From: JACADW01 sp963747985
GTDB taxonomy: Bacteria; Acidobacteriota; UBA6911
Direction of reading: 5' to 3'
Length of the DNA: 64,000 nucleotides
Assembly: GCA_963747985.1 (NCBI GenBank)
Contig: CAVVHG010000006.1
Location: 558,001-622,000, forward strand
In this document: piece by piece, positions 34,475 through 44,003 of the stretch
How positions within the stretch are numbered: position 1 is the stretch's first letter
Layout: the number at the start of each line of letters is the position of its first letter
Position numbers and translations under genes: made by a program
Notes under the pieces: generated by a model
Database searches by the model: none
What the model saw: only the letters and a program-made list of their open reading frames with translations
What the model was told of the DNA's origin: nothing

Positions 34475-35434
34475 CTAACGCCTGTCAAACTCACGCGCCT
34501 GGGCTTTTTCGGCCTGCTCGTGTATTTCGAGGGCAAGGCTCAGCGCGCGGATTCCTTCCGTGCCGGAGCACTCCACCGGTCCCCTGTTTCTGACGGCATC
34601 AAGAAACGATGCGAGCTCGAGTTTCAGAGGCTCCTCTCGCGGGGGGGTCAGCCTGCGGCTGCTGACTTGAGGCGTTCCGGTGCCCGGAGCACCCTCAAGA
34701 CTGTAAAGAGAGACATCCTGGCGCGTGTAATCGAGTGACACGTACTGGTTGGCCTGGAAGAGCCTGAGCTTGCGGACCTTTTCCATGGAGACCCGACTCG
34801 CGGTAACGTTGGCGACGCAGCCGTTGGTGAAGTGTATCCTCGCGTTGGCGATGTCGATGCGCTGGGAGAGTATGGCGATGCCGACCGCGTCTACCTGAGC
34901 CGGAGGGTGACCGACCAGCAGGGAGATGATGTCGAGATCATGAATCATCAGGTCCAGGATCACATCGATGTCGAGGCTGCGCGGCGAAAACAGTCCCAGG
35001 CGGTGTGCCTCGAAGAAGCGCGGGTTGGTCACCAATTTACGCAGTTCCCGGACCGCCGGATTGAAGCGTTCGAGGTGCCCGACCTGGAGGACCCTCCGGT
35101 TCTGCCCGGCGGCGGCGACCAGCCTCTCGGCCGCCTCGATACTGCTGCTGATCGGTTTTTCGACGAGCACGTCCACGCCTTCGTTCAGGAATTCCTGCCC
35201 GATCGCGGCGTGAGTGGTGGTCGGCGTGGCGATGCTGACGGCATCCACTTTGCCGAAGAGGGACTGGTAGTCTGCAAACGCCGCGGTCCCCAGGGGACCG
35301 GCGATCTCCTCAGCCCTGCCGGGCAGCGTGTCGACTACTCCCACCAACTCGGTGTCCGGCAAGGATGCATATGTGCGCGCATGGTGCTGGCCGAGTGCCC
35401 CCACGCCTACTACGCCGACGCGAATCCTGTCCAA
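34475..35434 (-). CDS. Gfo/Idh/MocA-family NAD(P)-dependent oxidoreductase, possibly GnnA-like
   Basis: 319 residues from a TTG with GAGGT six bases upstream. The N-terminal Rossmann fold (RVGVVGVGALGQHHARTYAS) is followed by the family EKP motif (VLVEKPISSSIEAAERL) and a C-terminal substrate domain (LDIDVILDLMIHDLDII). Its position next to lpxI and lpxA recalls gnnA, a Gfo/Idh enzyme that oxidises UDP-GlcNAc for making 2,3-diamino lipid A. The partner aminotransferase gnnB is not adjacent, so this is a hypothesis. The family alone gives no substrate. Confidence 0.8.
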   Translation of the reverse strand: MDRIRVGVVGVGALGQHHARTYASLPDTELVGVVDTLPGRAEEIAGPLGTAAFADYQSLFGKVDAVSIATPTTTHAAIGQEFLNEGVDVLVEKPISSSIEAAERLVAAAGQNRRVLQVGHLERFNPAVRELRKLVTNPRFFEAHRLGLFSPRSLDIDVILDLMIHDLDIISLLVGHPPAQVDAVGIAILSQRIDIANARIHFTNGCVANVTASRVSMEKVRKLRLFQANQYVSLDYTRQDVSLYSLEGAPGTGTPQVSSRRLTPPREEPLKLELASFLDAVRNRGPVECSGTEGIRALSLALEIHEQAEKAQAREFDRR

Positions 35435-35512
35435 TTTGCCACCTCACGTGCTTTCCGGCGTCGAGCCGGCGAGAACCGCACTTCAATGCCCGGGCCCGAT
35501 CGATGCTCCTGA

Positions 35513-36337
35513 TCAAGCCATCGGCTGGAACCCAACCACCGCGATATCATTTTCGTCCGCCAGGCGCACGAAATCGTTTCTGTCTATGATAAGCGTCCGT
35601 CCTGCATCCAGAACCAGCGCCGTAGCTCCGGCGTTGACCATCTCGCGGAGGGTGGGAACGCCGACTACCGGGATATCGAACCTCATGTCCTGCTTCGGTT
35701 TGCTCACCTTGATTACCGTCAGGTTCCTGTGGCGAACGAGTTCCCCCGCCCGGTGGATGACGGTGTCAGTACCCTCCATGGCCTCAACAGCAACCACAGC
35801 CCTGTCCCTGACCACAATCGTCTGCCCGATGTCCATCAGGGCGATCTTATGCGCGATCGGGCGCCCGAAATCCACATCACGCTGTTCGCGGCCGTCGAGA
35901 CCCCGGCGGGTCAGCTTGCCTTCTGCGGCCATGTGCTGCCTGATGAGAATCGTCGAATCAACCAGCGTGATCCCTTCGTCCTCGAGCGCCTCTGCCACCC
36001 CGCTGATCAGGGAGTCGGTATTCTTCTGTTTCAGCCCGGCCAGCATCCGTATCATCTTGAGATCGGGAAGGGAAGGGCCGAAGATACGGGCATGACGCAC
36101 CTGGCCGGCCATGATCGCCTTGCTTACGCCGGCCTCCTTGAAGACCCGGATCAGTTTCCCCAACTGGCCCAGACCCATCCAGTGCACCGGAAAACCCAGA
36201 GACTCAATTTCGGGGAAGGTCTCTTCCCTGATGGCGGCGACCACCACGTCAACCCGCTTCTCGCGGGCTGATTCCAGGACAAGGAAGGGGAACCGGCCAT
36301 TCCCTGCGATCAACCCGTATTTCTCGCTCTCTGCCAT
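35513..36337 (-). CDS. lpxI: UDP-2,3-diacylglucosamine diphosphatase, LpxI type
   Basis: 274 residues. The N-terminus YGLIAGNGRFPFLVLESA, GLGQLGKLIRVFKEAGV and the C-terminal stretch RFDIPVVGVPTLREMVNAGA plus ALVLDAGRTLIIDRNDF are the LpxI (former DUF1009) signature. It hydrolyses UDP-2,3-diacylglucosamine to lipid X by attack at the alpha phosphate, replacing LpxH in alphaproteobacteria and other phyla. Located directly downstream of lpxA in the same operon. Confidence 0.92.
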   Translation of the reverse strand: MAESEKYGLIAGNGRFPFLVLESAREKRVDVVVAAIREETFPEIESLGFPVHWMGLGQLGKLIRVFKEAGVSKAIMAGQVRHARIFGPSLPDLKMIRMLAGLKQKNTDSLISGVAEALEDEGITLVDSTILIRQHMAAEGKLTRRGLDGREQRDVDFGRPIAHKIALMDIGQTIVVRDRAVVAVEAMEGTDTVIHRAGELVRHRNLTVIKVSKPKQDMRFDIPVVGVPTLREMVNAGATALVLDAGRTLIIDRNDFVRLADENDIAVVGFQPMA

Positions 36338-36403
36338 CGCTGTGAAGTTCCATGGGCGAAACCGGCACCGCCAGGATTTTCGGGCGCAAGTCGGGAAACC
36401 GGA

Positions 36404-37183
36404 CTATCGGATGAAGCCACGCTCCGAGGATTCGATAAACTCAAATAGAGTGGCAACCTCCGGCGCTGTCCAATCCCTCTCGCGCGCTTTAGCCAACGCG
36501 TCGCCGGTGTTCAGCTGGGAGCGGAAGAGTATGCGATAGGCCTGTTTGAGTTCTTCGACGGATCTTGCCGGCAGGCCGCGACGCTGGAGCCCGATGGTAT
36601 TTATGCCGTAAATCTTCGCCTTGTTTCTGTCCCCCACCGTCTTTACGTAGGGCAGGGCATCCCTCGTGATGACGGAGAAGCCGCCGATGAACGCATGCGG
36701 GCCCACGCGGCAGAACTGGTGCACGGCGGAGAAAGCCCCGACCGTGGCGCAATCAGCGACCGTGACATGCCCGGCCAGCGTGGCCGCGTTGGCCATGATG
36801 ATCCGGCTGCCCATGTGGGAATCGTGAGCTGCGTGACTGTAGGCCATGAAAAGGCATTCATCGCCTATGAAAGTCGTGCCTCCTCCGCCGACGGTCCCGC
36901 GATTCAGAGAGACAAATTCGCGGAACACGTTCCGGTCGCCGATACGAAGCCAGGTGGGTTCACCCGCGTACTTCAGATCCTGGGGATCGCTCCCGACCGA
37001 GCAGAAGGAGGAAAATCGGCAGTCCCGCCCGATCATGGTCCACTTGTGAACATGAACGTGAGCTTCGAGGATGGTCCCGGCGTCGATGCGGACCTCCGAG
37101 CCGATCACGCAGTAAGGTCCGATCACCGCATCTGAGGCAATCTCGGCGGTTCGGTCAACAATGGCCGTCGGGTGAATCCCCAT
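36404..37183 (-). CDS. lpxA: UDP-N-acetylglucosamine acyltransferase
   Basis: 259 residues from ATG 37183 (MGIHPTAIVDRTAEI), close to the 262 of E. coli LpxA; an upstream start at 37234 adds a non-conserved tail. The left-handed beta-helix hexapeptides run from residue 5 to about 185. H120 in SHAAHDSHMG corresponds to the catalytic histidine in the AHD motif, and GINTIGLQRRG begins the C-terminal helical part. G184 (KTVGDRNKA) aligns by eye with E. coli G173, the acyl-chain ruler, which would favour a long acyl chain. It adds 3-hydroxyacyl to UDP-GlcNAc in the first lipid A step. Confidence 0.93.
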   Translation of the reverse strand: MGIHPTAIVDRTAEIASDAVIGPYCVIGSEVRIDAGTILEAHVHVHKWTMIGRDCRFSSFCSVGSDPQDLKYAGEPTWLRIGDRNVFREFVSLNRGTVGGGGTTFIGDECLFMAYSHAAHDSHMGSRIIMANAATLAGHVTVADCATVGAFSAVHQFCRVGPHAFIGGFSVITRDALPYVKTVGDRNKAKIYGINTIGLQRRGLPARSVEELKQAYRILFRSQLNTGDALAKARERDWTAPEVATLFEFIESSERGFIR

Positions 37184-37250
37184 GGTCAGAATTCCGCTCA
37201 AAGGCTGAAGAGGACCGTCCGGTTCTCCCGGCACGCGGGGCGGGCAAAGG

Positions 37251-37712
37251 TCAGCTTCGCTCTACCACTGCGCAGGAAAGCTCCGCTTCCGCGACCAACG
37301 TTCCATTTACGAAGGCCTCACCCCTCATCCTGTAGTAACGCTCACGGCTCCGCATGACACCGACCTCCAGTCGTACCTGATCGCCTGGTACTACCGGTTG
37401 ACGGAAGCGGCACTTGTCTATGCCCGAAAAATACACGAGTTTCGATTCGCGGTCGTCGTCGCGGAGAAAAAGGAGAATGACACCGACCTGCGCCAGTGCT
37501 TCAACCAGCAGCACACCGGGCATTACCGGTTGCCCAGGGAAGTGGCCCTGGAAAAATGGTTCGTTTATCGTGACATTTTTCAGGCCCACGGCCCTGGTGA
37601 TTCCGTCAGTCTCGATAATTCTGTCAACCAGCAGGAACGGATAGCGGTGCGGGATCGCGTGAAGGATCTCTTTGATCCCGACGTTCGACAAATCCTTCTC
37701 CATGGAACTCAC
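37251..37712 (-). CDS. fabZ: 3-hydroxyacyl-[acyl-carrier-protein] dehydratase
   Basis: 153 residues. The active-site histidine lies in IPHRYPFLLVDRI (near residue 22) and the glutamate in MPGVLLVEALAQVG. The central hot-dog helix and PVVPGDQVRLEV strand are typical. FabZ dehydrates 3-hydroxyacyl-ACP and competes with LpxA for that substrate, which is why the two genes are commonly adjacent. lpxD, usually between ompH and fabZ in proteobacteria, is missing here. Confidence 0.95.
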   Translation of the reverse strand: MSSMEKDLSNVGIKEILHAIPHRYPFLLVDRIIETDGITRAVGLKNVTINEPFFQGHFPGQPVMPGVLLVEALAQVGVILLFLRDDDRESKLVYFSGIDKCRFRQPVVPGDQVRLEVGVMRSRERYYRMRGEAFVNGTLVAEAELSCAVVERS

Positions 37713-37789
37713 CAGTCGGAGGCTCGGACGCGCAGAAAAAAAGGGGATGACGCATTTCGGCGATCATCCCCTGAACTCGAATGTGCGGC

Positions 37790-38419
37790 CTAAGGTTTCT
37801 TCACCGGGGCGGGTGCCGCCGGAGCCTTGGCAGCGCCGGCCGGGTATGCCAGGTCATAGGCCTTGATCACCTCTTCGGTGATGATGAGCGAAGCGTCGAT
37901 GTACGCATCCCGGGTGGGATTGATGTACAGGACGGCGCTGAGGCCCTTCTCCTTGGCGATCTTCTCGATTACCGGGATCATCTTCCGTCCTATCGCGTTC
38001 ACCACCCGGGTCCGTCTGTTTTCGATATCCTTCTGAGTATCTTGCTGAAAACGCTGAAGATAGGTATCCTTAGCTTCGATCTGCACCTGCAGATCCTCTC
38101 GTGCTTCGTCCGTCAGCTTGGCGCCCTGAACGTTGAGCTGGTTCTTGAGCGTTTCCGATTCCTTACGCAACTGCTCCAGCTCCTGGTTCTTCTTGTCGAC
38201 GTACTGCTGAACCCCTCCAAACTCACGTTTCCCGTCGTCACAGGTAAGGATTGCCTGCTCGAGATTCAGCCAGGCCACCTTCGCCGGGCCAATGATTACC
38301 GGTGCTGCAGGCTGAACCGGGGCGGGTTGACCCTGCGGCGCGGCAGCGGTCTGTGCGCACACGATCAGCGGCACCATCAGAAATGCCATGATGCCGGTAA
38401 GGATAATTGTTCGAACCAT
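37790..38419 (-). CDS. OmpH/Skp-family periplasmic chaperone
   Basis: 209 residues with a Sec signal peptide (IILTGIMAFLMVPLIVCAQTAAA). A mature region follows with VAWLNLEQAILTCDDGKREFG and then a long coiled coil (KKNQELEQLRKESETLKNQL, ..EAKDTYLQRFQQDTQKDIENR). The end of the domain reads LSAVLYINPTRDAYIDASLI, and the C-terminal tail is Ala/Pro-rich. Skp-type trimers carry unfolded outer-membrane proteins to BamA, encoded just upstream. A hairpin (GCCAGG at 38450-38455, CCTGGC at 38463-38468) sits in its 5' leader. Confidence 0.9.
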   Translation of the reverse strand: MVRTIILTGIMAFLMVPLIVCAQTAAAPQGQPAPVQPAAPVIIGPAKVAWLNLEQAILTCDDGKREFGGVQQYVDKKNQELEQLRKESETLKNQLNVQGAKLTDEAREDLQVQIEAKDTYLQRFQQDTQKDIENRRTRVVNAIGRKMIPVIEKIAKEKGLSAVLYINPTRDAYIDASLIITEEVIKAYDLAYPAGAAKAPAAPAPVKKP

Positions 38420-38559
38420 CGGGTCTTCTTCTCCTTTGTAGCCTTTACTGCCAGGCGCGAAACCTGGCGCTCGATTAGATGCGGAACTGAAACGGCGTTC
38501 CAGGCGGACTTCAAAAACGGGTAAATCTACTATATTTCGAGCCTGGAGGCCAAGCGGAA

Positions 38560-41172
38560 TCAGAAACTTCGTCCAATCGTGAACTTGATGTCGTGCCGGG
38601 GCTCGGATGCATAAATCGTGCTGGTGCCGACCGGGATCGTCGTCCTGAGGATCTGCGGGTTATAGGCGAAGATCAGTCGGAACGGTGCGCTGATGACGGG
38701 AAGCATGAACTGAAGCTCGACACCCGTGGAACCCCTCGGCAGGTTGTTTGTCGAGCTTATCAACTCCAGCGTATTGGGGCCTTGAGTGCCGAGGGCCTTC
38801 ATGTCGGAAACCCGGTTAATCCCGTAGTCGTAAAAAGCCGACATGGAGAGCGGACCCGCGATTGGGACACGGTATTCGAAGTTGATAAGTCCGAACGTGT
38901 CGCCGCCGACGGAAATGACGCTCCGGGTGACCAGCGGGAGGCCGGTGTTGAGATCGATCAGCGGGTTGCCGTTCGCGTCATATCGGGGTGTGCTGGAAAT
39001 CGCCAGCGGGCTGATGGACCGTATGTCGAAACCTCGGATTGTTGTTTCTCCGCCGACGAAGAACCGGTCGAAAAACGGGATCGCGGAATTGTTGTACGCC
39101 CGGGCGTATTGGCCAAGCAGGCGGAACCCGAAGGTATGCCTTCCGTGGGAGAGCCACTTGTCAGGGAAGAACTTCCGGTATTCCACCACCGGTTGGATCA
39201 TGCTGAAATCTCCGCCGAAGACACCGCCGGTGACGGCGACCGACCCCTGCACGCTCGACCCTTTCGTCGGGTTGAAGTAATTGTTGGTCGTATTGTAGGA
39301 GACCATGGGAGTGACCGAACTCCTTATGATCCCCGACACGGCATAGTTCGGATTGCCTCCGGGCAGGTAACCGATCAACTGCGAGTAGGCGAAGCTCTGG
39401 AATCCCTCAGCCACGTTGGTGATACTGATTCTCTGCAGGGTATAGCTGGCGCCGAACCGCCAGAACGAGAAACCGAGCGGACGGGACGTTGTGATCGTTA
39501 TGCCCGTGGTTGCCCTGGTGAACAACTCGACCGGCTCTGCGTTCACCAGGCTTTGCAGCCCGAAGATGTTATAGGTATCAAACCGGTAGCGCTGGTTGTA
39601 GACTGACGCGCCGAACGTCCAGCGCGTGTCCAGAAGATAGGGCTCCGTGAAGGAGACCACGAAATCCATTTCCCGCGTGCCCGCCATCACGCTGAACTCC
39701 AGGCTGTTTCCCCGGCCCAGGAAGTTGTTCGTCGTGTAGTTCATTCCGATGAACGTGCCTGAAATGCCGCTGGCGCCTCCGGTGATCCCGATCGACTGGT
39801 GGCTCTTTTCCTTCACCTTGACGGTAATGTCGACCTGCCCGGTCTTATCGTTAGGCTTGACTTCGTAATCCTTCTCTTCGATCTTGTCGAAGAAGCCGAG
39901 CTGGTTCAGACGAAGCACCGACGTGTCGAGCAGGGCAGTGCTGAAGGTCTTGCCCTCCTCGAGCAGGAACTCCCTCCGGATCACCCTGTCGCGCGTCTTT
40001 GTGTTTCCGGTGAACTCGATGCGATGCACGGTGAACTGTGTGCCCGGCTCGAACTTGAGCTTCAGGCTCATCGTGCCTGCCTTGTCGTCAAAGCTCTGCT
40101 CCGGGATGTACGCCCAGTTGATGTACCCGAAGTTGCCGTACAGTTTCTTGAAGTTCTCCAGCGTGTCCTTCACCTTCTTGAAGTTGAAGACATCCCCCGC
40201 GCTAAGGCCAAACGCCTTTACCAGGCCTTCGCACTTGAAGATCCCGCAGTTCTCGAGGGTGAGCTCGCCGACGCGGAACTGTCTGCCGGCGTCGACCGGA
40301 ATCTCGACCAGGAACTGGTCCTTGGTCCTGCGGAGCATCGGTATCATCCCGCGAGGCCCTTCATAGATGCGGACCAAGGGCTCCCCGACCTGAACCTGCA
40401 TGTAGCCGTGCTCTTTGTAGAAAGCCTTCAGGTTCATTTCTATGTCGGCTTCCAGCTTCCCCTGGTGGTACTTGTCCGTCCCTTTGAAAAGGGTGATCAG
40501 GTTGCGCTCCTTGATCAGTTTCAGCGACCCACGCAACTGGCCGTCCGAGAAGATCTTTTCTCCGGTGAAGCGGATCTCGCCGATCCTGACCTTCGGGCCC
40601 TCGTCCATGATGAACCGGACCCGGACGGCGGACGGCGGGATGTTCTCGACCTCGGTCCTGACGGTCCCGAGCGGCTTCCCGTTCTGGTCCATCAGGTCCT
40701 TCAGCGCGCGCTCGGCGGCACGGATCTTGGAGGGGTCGTACTGGCTGTCGACGGTCAGACCCACTTTCCGGTTCTTGAACTGTTCCAGGATGTTCGATTC
40801 GGTAAAGGACTTGTTGCCCTCGTACTTGATCTCCCGGATCAGCGGCTTTTCCTTGACTGTGAAGGTGATGACTTTGCCGGTATCGCCGTCCCTCTCGCTG
40901 ACCTCGATGTTCTCGAAGAAGTTCGACTTGTACAAAGCCCTCAGATCCAGCTCGATGCGGTTCTGATCGAACACCTCGCCGGGCCTCGACTGGATGTAGA
41001 ACCGGATCGTGTCTTCAGGGATGCGACGGTTGCCGCGGATATCGATTCTCTCGATCATCGGCTTCTGGCTCTGTTCCGGGCCCGGCTGGGCCTCCTGGAA
41101 GGCCAGGGCCGGAATGCCGGCGGTGAGCCCGATGACGAGGATGATGAATGCAGGTTTGATCCGGTCGAACAT
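38560..41172 (-). CDS. bamA: Outer membrane protein assembly factor BamA
   Basis: 870 residues from ATG 41172, with GGAGG four bases upstream; the GTG at 41190 would place that site inside the gene. A signal peptide (FIILVIGLTAGIPALAFQ) is followed by five POTRA domains, the first beginning IERIDIRGNRRIPEDTIRFY. The C-terminal beta-barrel starts about residue 460 and contains the SVGGDTFGLINFEYRVPI and GSTGVELQFMLPVI motifs. The last residue is a terminal phenylalanine (HDIKFTIGRSF), the outer-membrane insertion signal. BamA inserts barrel proteins into the outer membrane. Confidence 0.95.
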   Translation of the reverse strand: MFDRIKPAFIILVIGLTAGIPALAFQEAQPGPEQSQKPMIERIDIRGNRRIPEDTIRFYIQSRPGEVFDQNRIELDLRALYKSNFFENIEVSERDGDTGKVITFTVKEKPLIREIKYEGNKSFTESNILEQFKNRKVGLTVDSQYDPSKIRAAERALKDLMDQNGKPLGTVRTEVENIPPSAVRVRFIMDEGPKVRIGEIRFTGEKIFSDGQLRGSLKLIKERNLITLFKGTDKYHQGKLEADIEMNLKAFYKEHGYMQVQVGEPLVRIYEGPRGMIPMLRRTKDQFLVEIPVDAGRQFRVGELTLENCGIFKCEGLVKAFGLSAGDVFNFKKVKDTLENFKKLYGNFGYINWAYIPEQSFDDKAGTMSLKLKFEPGTQFTVHRIEFTGNTKTRDRVIRREFLLEEGKTFSTALLDTSVLRLNQLGFFDKIEEKDYEVKPNDKTGQVDITVKVKEKSHQSIGITGGASGISGTFIGMNYTTNNFLGRGNSLEFSVMAGTREMDFVVSFTEPYLLDTRWTFGASVYNQRYRFDTYNIFGLQSLVNAEPVELFTRATTGITITTSRPLGFSFWRFGASYTLQRISITNVAEGFQSFAYSQLIGYLPGGNPNYAVSGIIRSSVTPMVSYNTTNNYFNPTKGSSVQGSVAVTGGVFGGDFSMIQPVVEYRKFFPDKWLSHGRHTFGFRLLGQYARAYNNSAIPFFDRFFVGGETTIRGFDIRSISPLAISSTPRYDANGNPLIDLNTGLPLVTRSVISVGGDTFGLINFEYRVPIAGPLSMSAFYDYGINRVSDMKALGTQGPNTLELISSTNNLPRGSTGVELQFMLPVISAPFRLIFAYNPQILRTTIPVGTSTIYASEPRHDIKFTIGRSF

Positions 41173-41486
41173 CCATCCTCCGAAATACACCCTGACCCGG
41201 AGGTCGAGGTTGGAGATTAAAAAGACGACATATGGTAATGGAAAGGCACCGTCAAATCCATATTGTTTCAGGCTTGCGGAGGCAGCCCGCGGCTCAGTAC
41301 CGTGAGAGCTCTGCGTCCCTCCGCCTGCCCCCCCGCCTCTTCGAGCAGTCCGAAGTTGTTCTGCAGGCTCGGCCTCATTCCAGGTGCCCGGCGGACCGAG
41401 CCTTGTCAGAAAAGACGCCCGACACGATGCAGGCGTTCAGATTTATTTGTTACGGGTGGGGCGCTTCGGTGATGCGACCGCCCTGA
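41173..41486. other. Intergenic region between bamA and clpC
   Basis: 314 bases. No gene or RNA could be supported. Near the clpC end a weak dyad (ACGCC/GGCGT, about 41414-41435) followed by TTTT on the minus strand could be a poor terminator for clpC. The first 60 bases upstream of bamA are AT-richer and may hold its promoter, with no convincing boxes. Confidence 0.35.
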
Positions 41487-43925
41487 TCAAACGCTCAGCT
41501 TCAAGCCGCTCTCTGCGGGGCTGCCCACCGGGAGGTAGCACAGACCGTCGCCCTCCAGGTAGATCTCGAGGGTTACATCGGGTTCCAGGCGGTTCCGGAT
41601 CAAAGCCTCGGAAAGCGGGTCTTCGAGGTACTTCTGGATAGCACGCCGCAGGGGGCGGGCACCGTAGGAGCGATCCCGGCACGTCTTGTCGACGATCCAC
41701 TTGCGGACTTCAGGGCGGACCACAATGGAGAATTTCTTGTGCCGCAAGACGTCGTTTACCTCGGCGATCAGGAGGTCGACGATCTGTTCCAGGTCCGAGT
41801 CCGTGAGCGAATCGAACAGGATGACCTCGTCGAGCCGGTTCAGGAACTCGGGGTTGAAGGTCTTCTTGACCTCCTCGTGGATCATCTCCTCGGTCTTCTT
41901 ACGATCCGCTTCGCTGGAGGATCTGAATCCCATGTGGCCGCGCTTCTCCAGGAATCGCGCGCCGAGGTTGGAGGTCATGATGATGATGCAATTTTTGCAG
42001 TCGATTGTATTGCCCAGAGAATCAGTCAGTTGCCCGTCTTCGAAGACCTGCAGAAGGATGTTGTAGACATCCGGATGCGCCTTCTCAATTTCGTCCAGGA
42101 GGAGGACGGAATACGGGTTGCGCTTGATCTTCTCCGTCAACTGCCCGCCTTCCTCGTGCCCGACATAGCCTGGCGGCGAGCCTATGAGCTTGGATACAGA
42201 GTGCTTTTCCATGTACTCGGACATGTCGAGCCTGATCAGCGCGTTCTCGGTGCCAAACAGGAAGGCCGCCAGCGACCGTGCCATTTCGGTCTTGCCCACC
42301 CCGGTCGGGCCGAGGAACAGGAACGAACCCACCGGGCGCTTGGGAGACTTCAGGCCCGCACGGGACCGCCGGATGGCCTTGCTGAGGGCGGAAATGGCGC
42401 GATCCTGGCTGATAACGCGCTTGTGAAGCTCCTCCTCCATGCGGAGCAGCTTGGACATCTCCTCTTCGTGGATGGACGTGATCGGGATTCCCGTCCATTT
42501 GGCGATTACTTCCTCAATGTCCTCGCGCGTCACACGGAGAGGCGTCGTGGTCTTCAGTTTCCAGCGTTCCCTTACGACCTGCAGGTTCTCCTGCTCGAGG
42601 TCCTCCTCGAGCCGATATCTGGCCGCCTTCTCAAACTCCTGGGCTGAAATCGCATTCTCGATCCTGCCATCGATGACGCGAATCCGGCGATGGATGTTGA
42701 TCATCTCCTCCGGAATGGAGGTCGCGCGCAGTTTGACACGGGCACCGGCCTCGTCGACCAGGTCTATGGCCTTGTCGGGCAGGAAGCGATCGGAAATATA
42801 GCGGTTCGACAGATACACGGCAGCCTCGAGGGCCTCGTCGGCGTACTTCAACTGGTGGAAGCTCTCGTACCTCTCCTTTACACCGTGCAGGATGGCGATG
42901 GTTTCCTCTTCGGAAGGCGCGCTGACCTTGATTGCCTGGAACCTTCGTTCCAGGGAGCGGTCCTTCTCGATCGAGCGCCGGTACTCGTGAGGGGTAGTCG
43001 AACCGATGCACTGGATTTCCCCGCGGGACAGAGCCGGTTTCAGGATGTTGGCGGCATCGAGCGAGCCTTCCGCCGAGCCGGCCCCGACGAGCGTGTGCAA
43101 CTCATCGATGAAGACGATCAGGTTCCGGTTATCAACCAGTTCCTTCATGATCGTCTTGAGCCTCTCCTCGAACTGGCCCCGGTATTTTGTCCCGGCGACA
43201 ATCAGGGAAATATCGAGCGCGAGGATGCGCCGATCCATCAATTGCGGCGGAACGCGCCCGTCCACGATCCTCTGCGCCAAACCCTCGACGATGGCCGTCT
43301 TGCCGACCCCGGGTTCCCCGATCAGGACCGGGTTGTTTTTCGTTCTCCGGCTGAGAATCTGGATCATCCTCTCGATCTCGTTCTCCCGGCCGACGAGCGG
43401 ATCGAGCGCGTTGTCTATCGCCGCCTCGGTCAAATCGCGGGAGAACTCCACGAGGCTCAAGGGCTCTTTCGCGCGGGCCTGCGGATGTTTTTCGCCCGGT
43501 CCACGCCCAAGCTCCTCCCGGATGGAGGTCAGCCGGATGCCGCGTTCGCGCAGAATCTCCGCAGCAACCGACCGTTCCTCCCGCAGCAGGCCCAGGAGCA
43601 TGTGCTCGGTGCCGATGTGCTTGTGCTGCAGACGTTCGGACTCCTCTGCGGCGGCATTCAGCACCCGCTTGCATTCGTCCGAAAAAGGAAGATCCACAGA
43701 TGTAGAGACCTTTTCACGGATCACTGTCCGGCCCTCGATCTCCTTCCTGATGCTTTCGATCGAGGCGTTCGCCTTGGGCAGGAAGCGCTGGGTGAGGTTT
43801 TTGTCCTCGCGGATGAGGCCGAGCAGAAGGTGCTCGGTTTCGATATACGGGCTGCCGAATTGGCTGGCCTCATACCGGGCAAAAAAAATGACACGCCGCG
43901 CCTTTTCTGTGTATTTCTCAAACAT
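41487..43925 (-). CDS. clpC: ClpC-type AAA+ unfoldase (Clp protease ATP-binding subunit)
   Basis: 812 residues. Two Clp_N repeats (residues 1-140; YEASQFGSPYIETEHLLLGL and KHIGTEHMLLGLLREE) precede the first AAA module with Walker A GEPGVGKT (203-210). A UVR-like middle coiled region follows near 415-450, and the second AAA module has GPTGVGKTEMARSLA near 540. The middle-domain length fits ClpC, not ClpB. It unfolds proteins for ClpP, which is not adjacent. No mcsAB or ctsR is linked, unlike in Firmicutes. Confidence 0.94.
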   Translation of the reverse strand: MFEKYTEKARRVIFFARYEASQFGSPYIETEHLLLGLIREDKNLTQRFLPKANASIESIRKEIEGRTVIREKVSTSVDLPFSDECKRVLNAAAEESERLQHKHIGTEHMLLGLLREERSVAAEILRERGIRLTSIREELGRGPGEKHPQARAKEPLSLVEFSRDLTEAAIDNALDPLVGRENEIERMIQILSRRTKNNPVLIGEPGVGKTAIVEGLAQRIVDGRVPPQLMDRRILALDISLIVAGTKYRGQFEERLKTIMKELVDNRNLIVFIDELHTLVGAGSAEGSLDAANILKPALSRGEIQCIGSTTPHEYRRSIEKDRSLERRFQAIKVSAPSEEETIAILHGVKERYESFHQLKYADEALEAAVYLSNRYISDRFLPDKAIDLVDEAGARVKLRATSIPEEMINIHRRIRVIDGRIENAISAQEFEKAARYRLEEDLEQENLQVVRERWKLKTTTPLRVTREDIEEVIAKWTGIPITSIHEEEMSKLLRMEEELHKRVISQDRAISALSKAIRRSRAGLKSPKRPVGSFLFLGPTGVGKTEMARSLAAFLFGTENALIRLDMSEYMEKHSVSKLIGSPPGYVGHEEGGQLTEKIKRNPYSVLLLDEIEKAHPDVYNILLQVFEDGQLTDSLGNTIDCKNCIIIMTSNLGARFLEKRGHMGFRSSSEADRKKTEEMIHEEVKKTFNPEFLNRLDEVILFDSLTDSDLEQIVDLLIAEVNDVLRHKKFSIVVRPEVRKWIVDKTCRDRSYGARPLRRAIQKYLEDPLSEALIRNRLEPDVTLEIYLEGDGLCYLPVGSPAESGLKLSV

Positions 43926-44003
43926 CTGTCTCTGCTCGATTCCTGATACGGATCAGACCTTATTATACGGAGCATTCACCCAAGTGAAAAGGCCACGGTG
44001 GGG

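Noticed and set aside
39799..41220. A 473-codon open frame on the plus strand
   Set aside because: Antisense to bamA POTRA coding sequence; no motif, no ribosome site.
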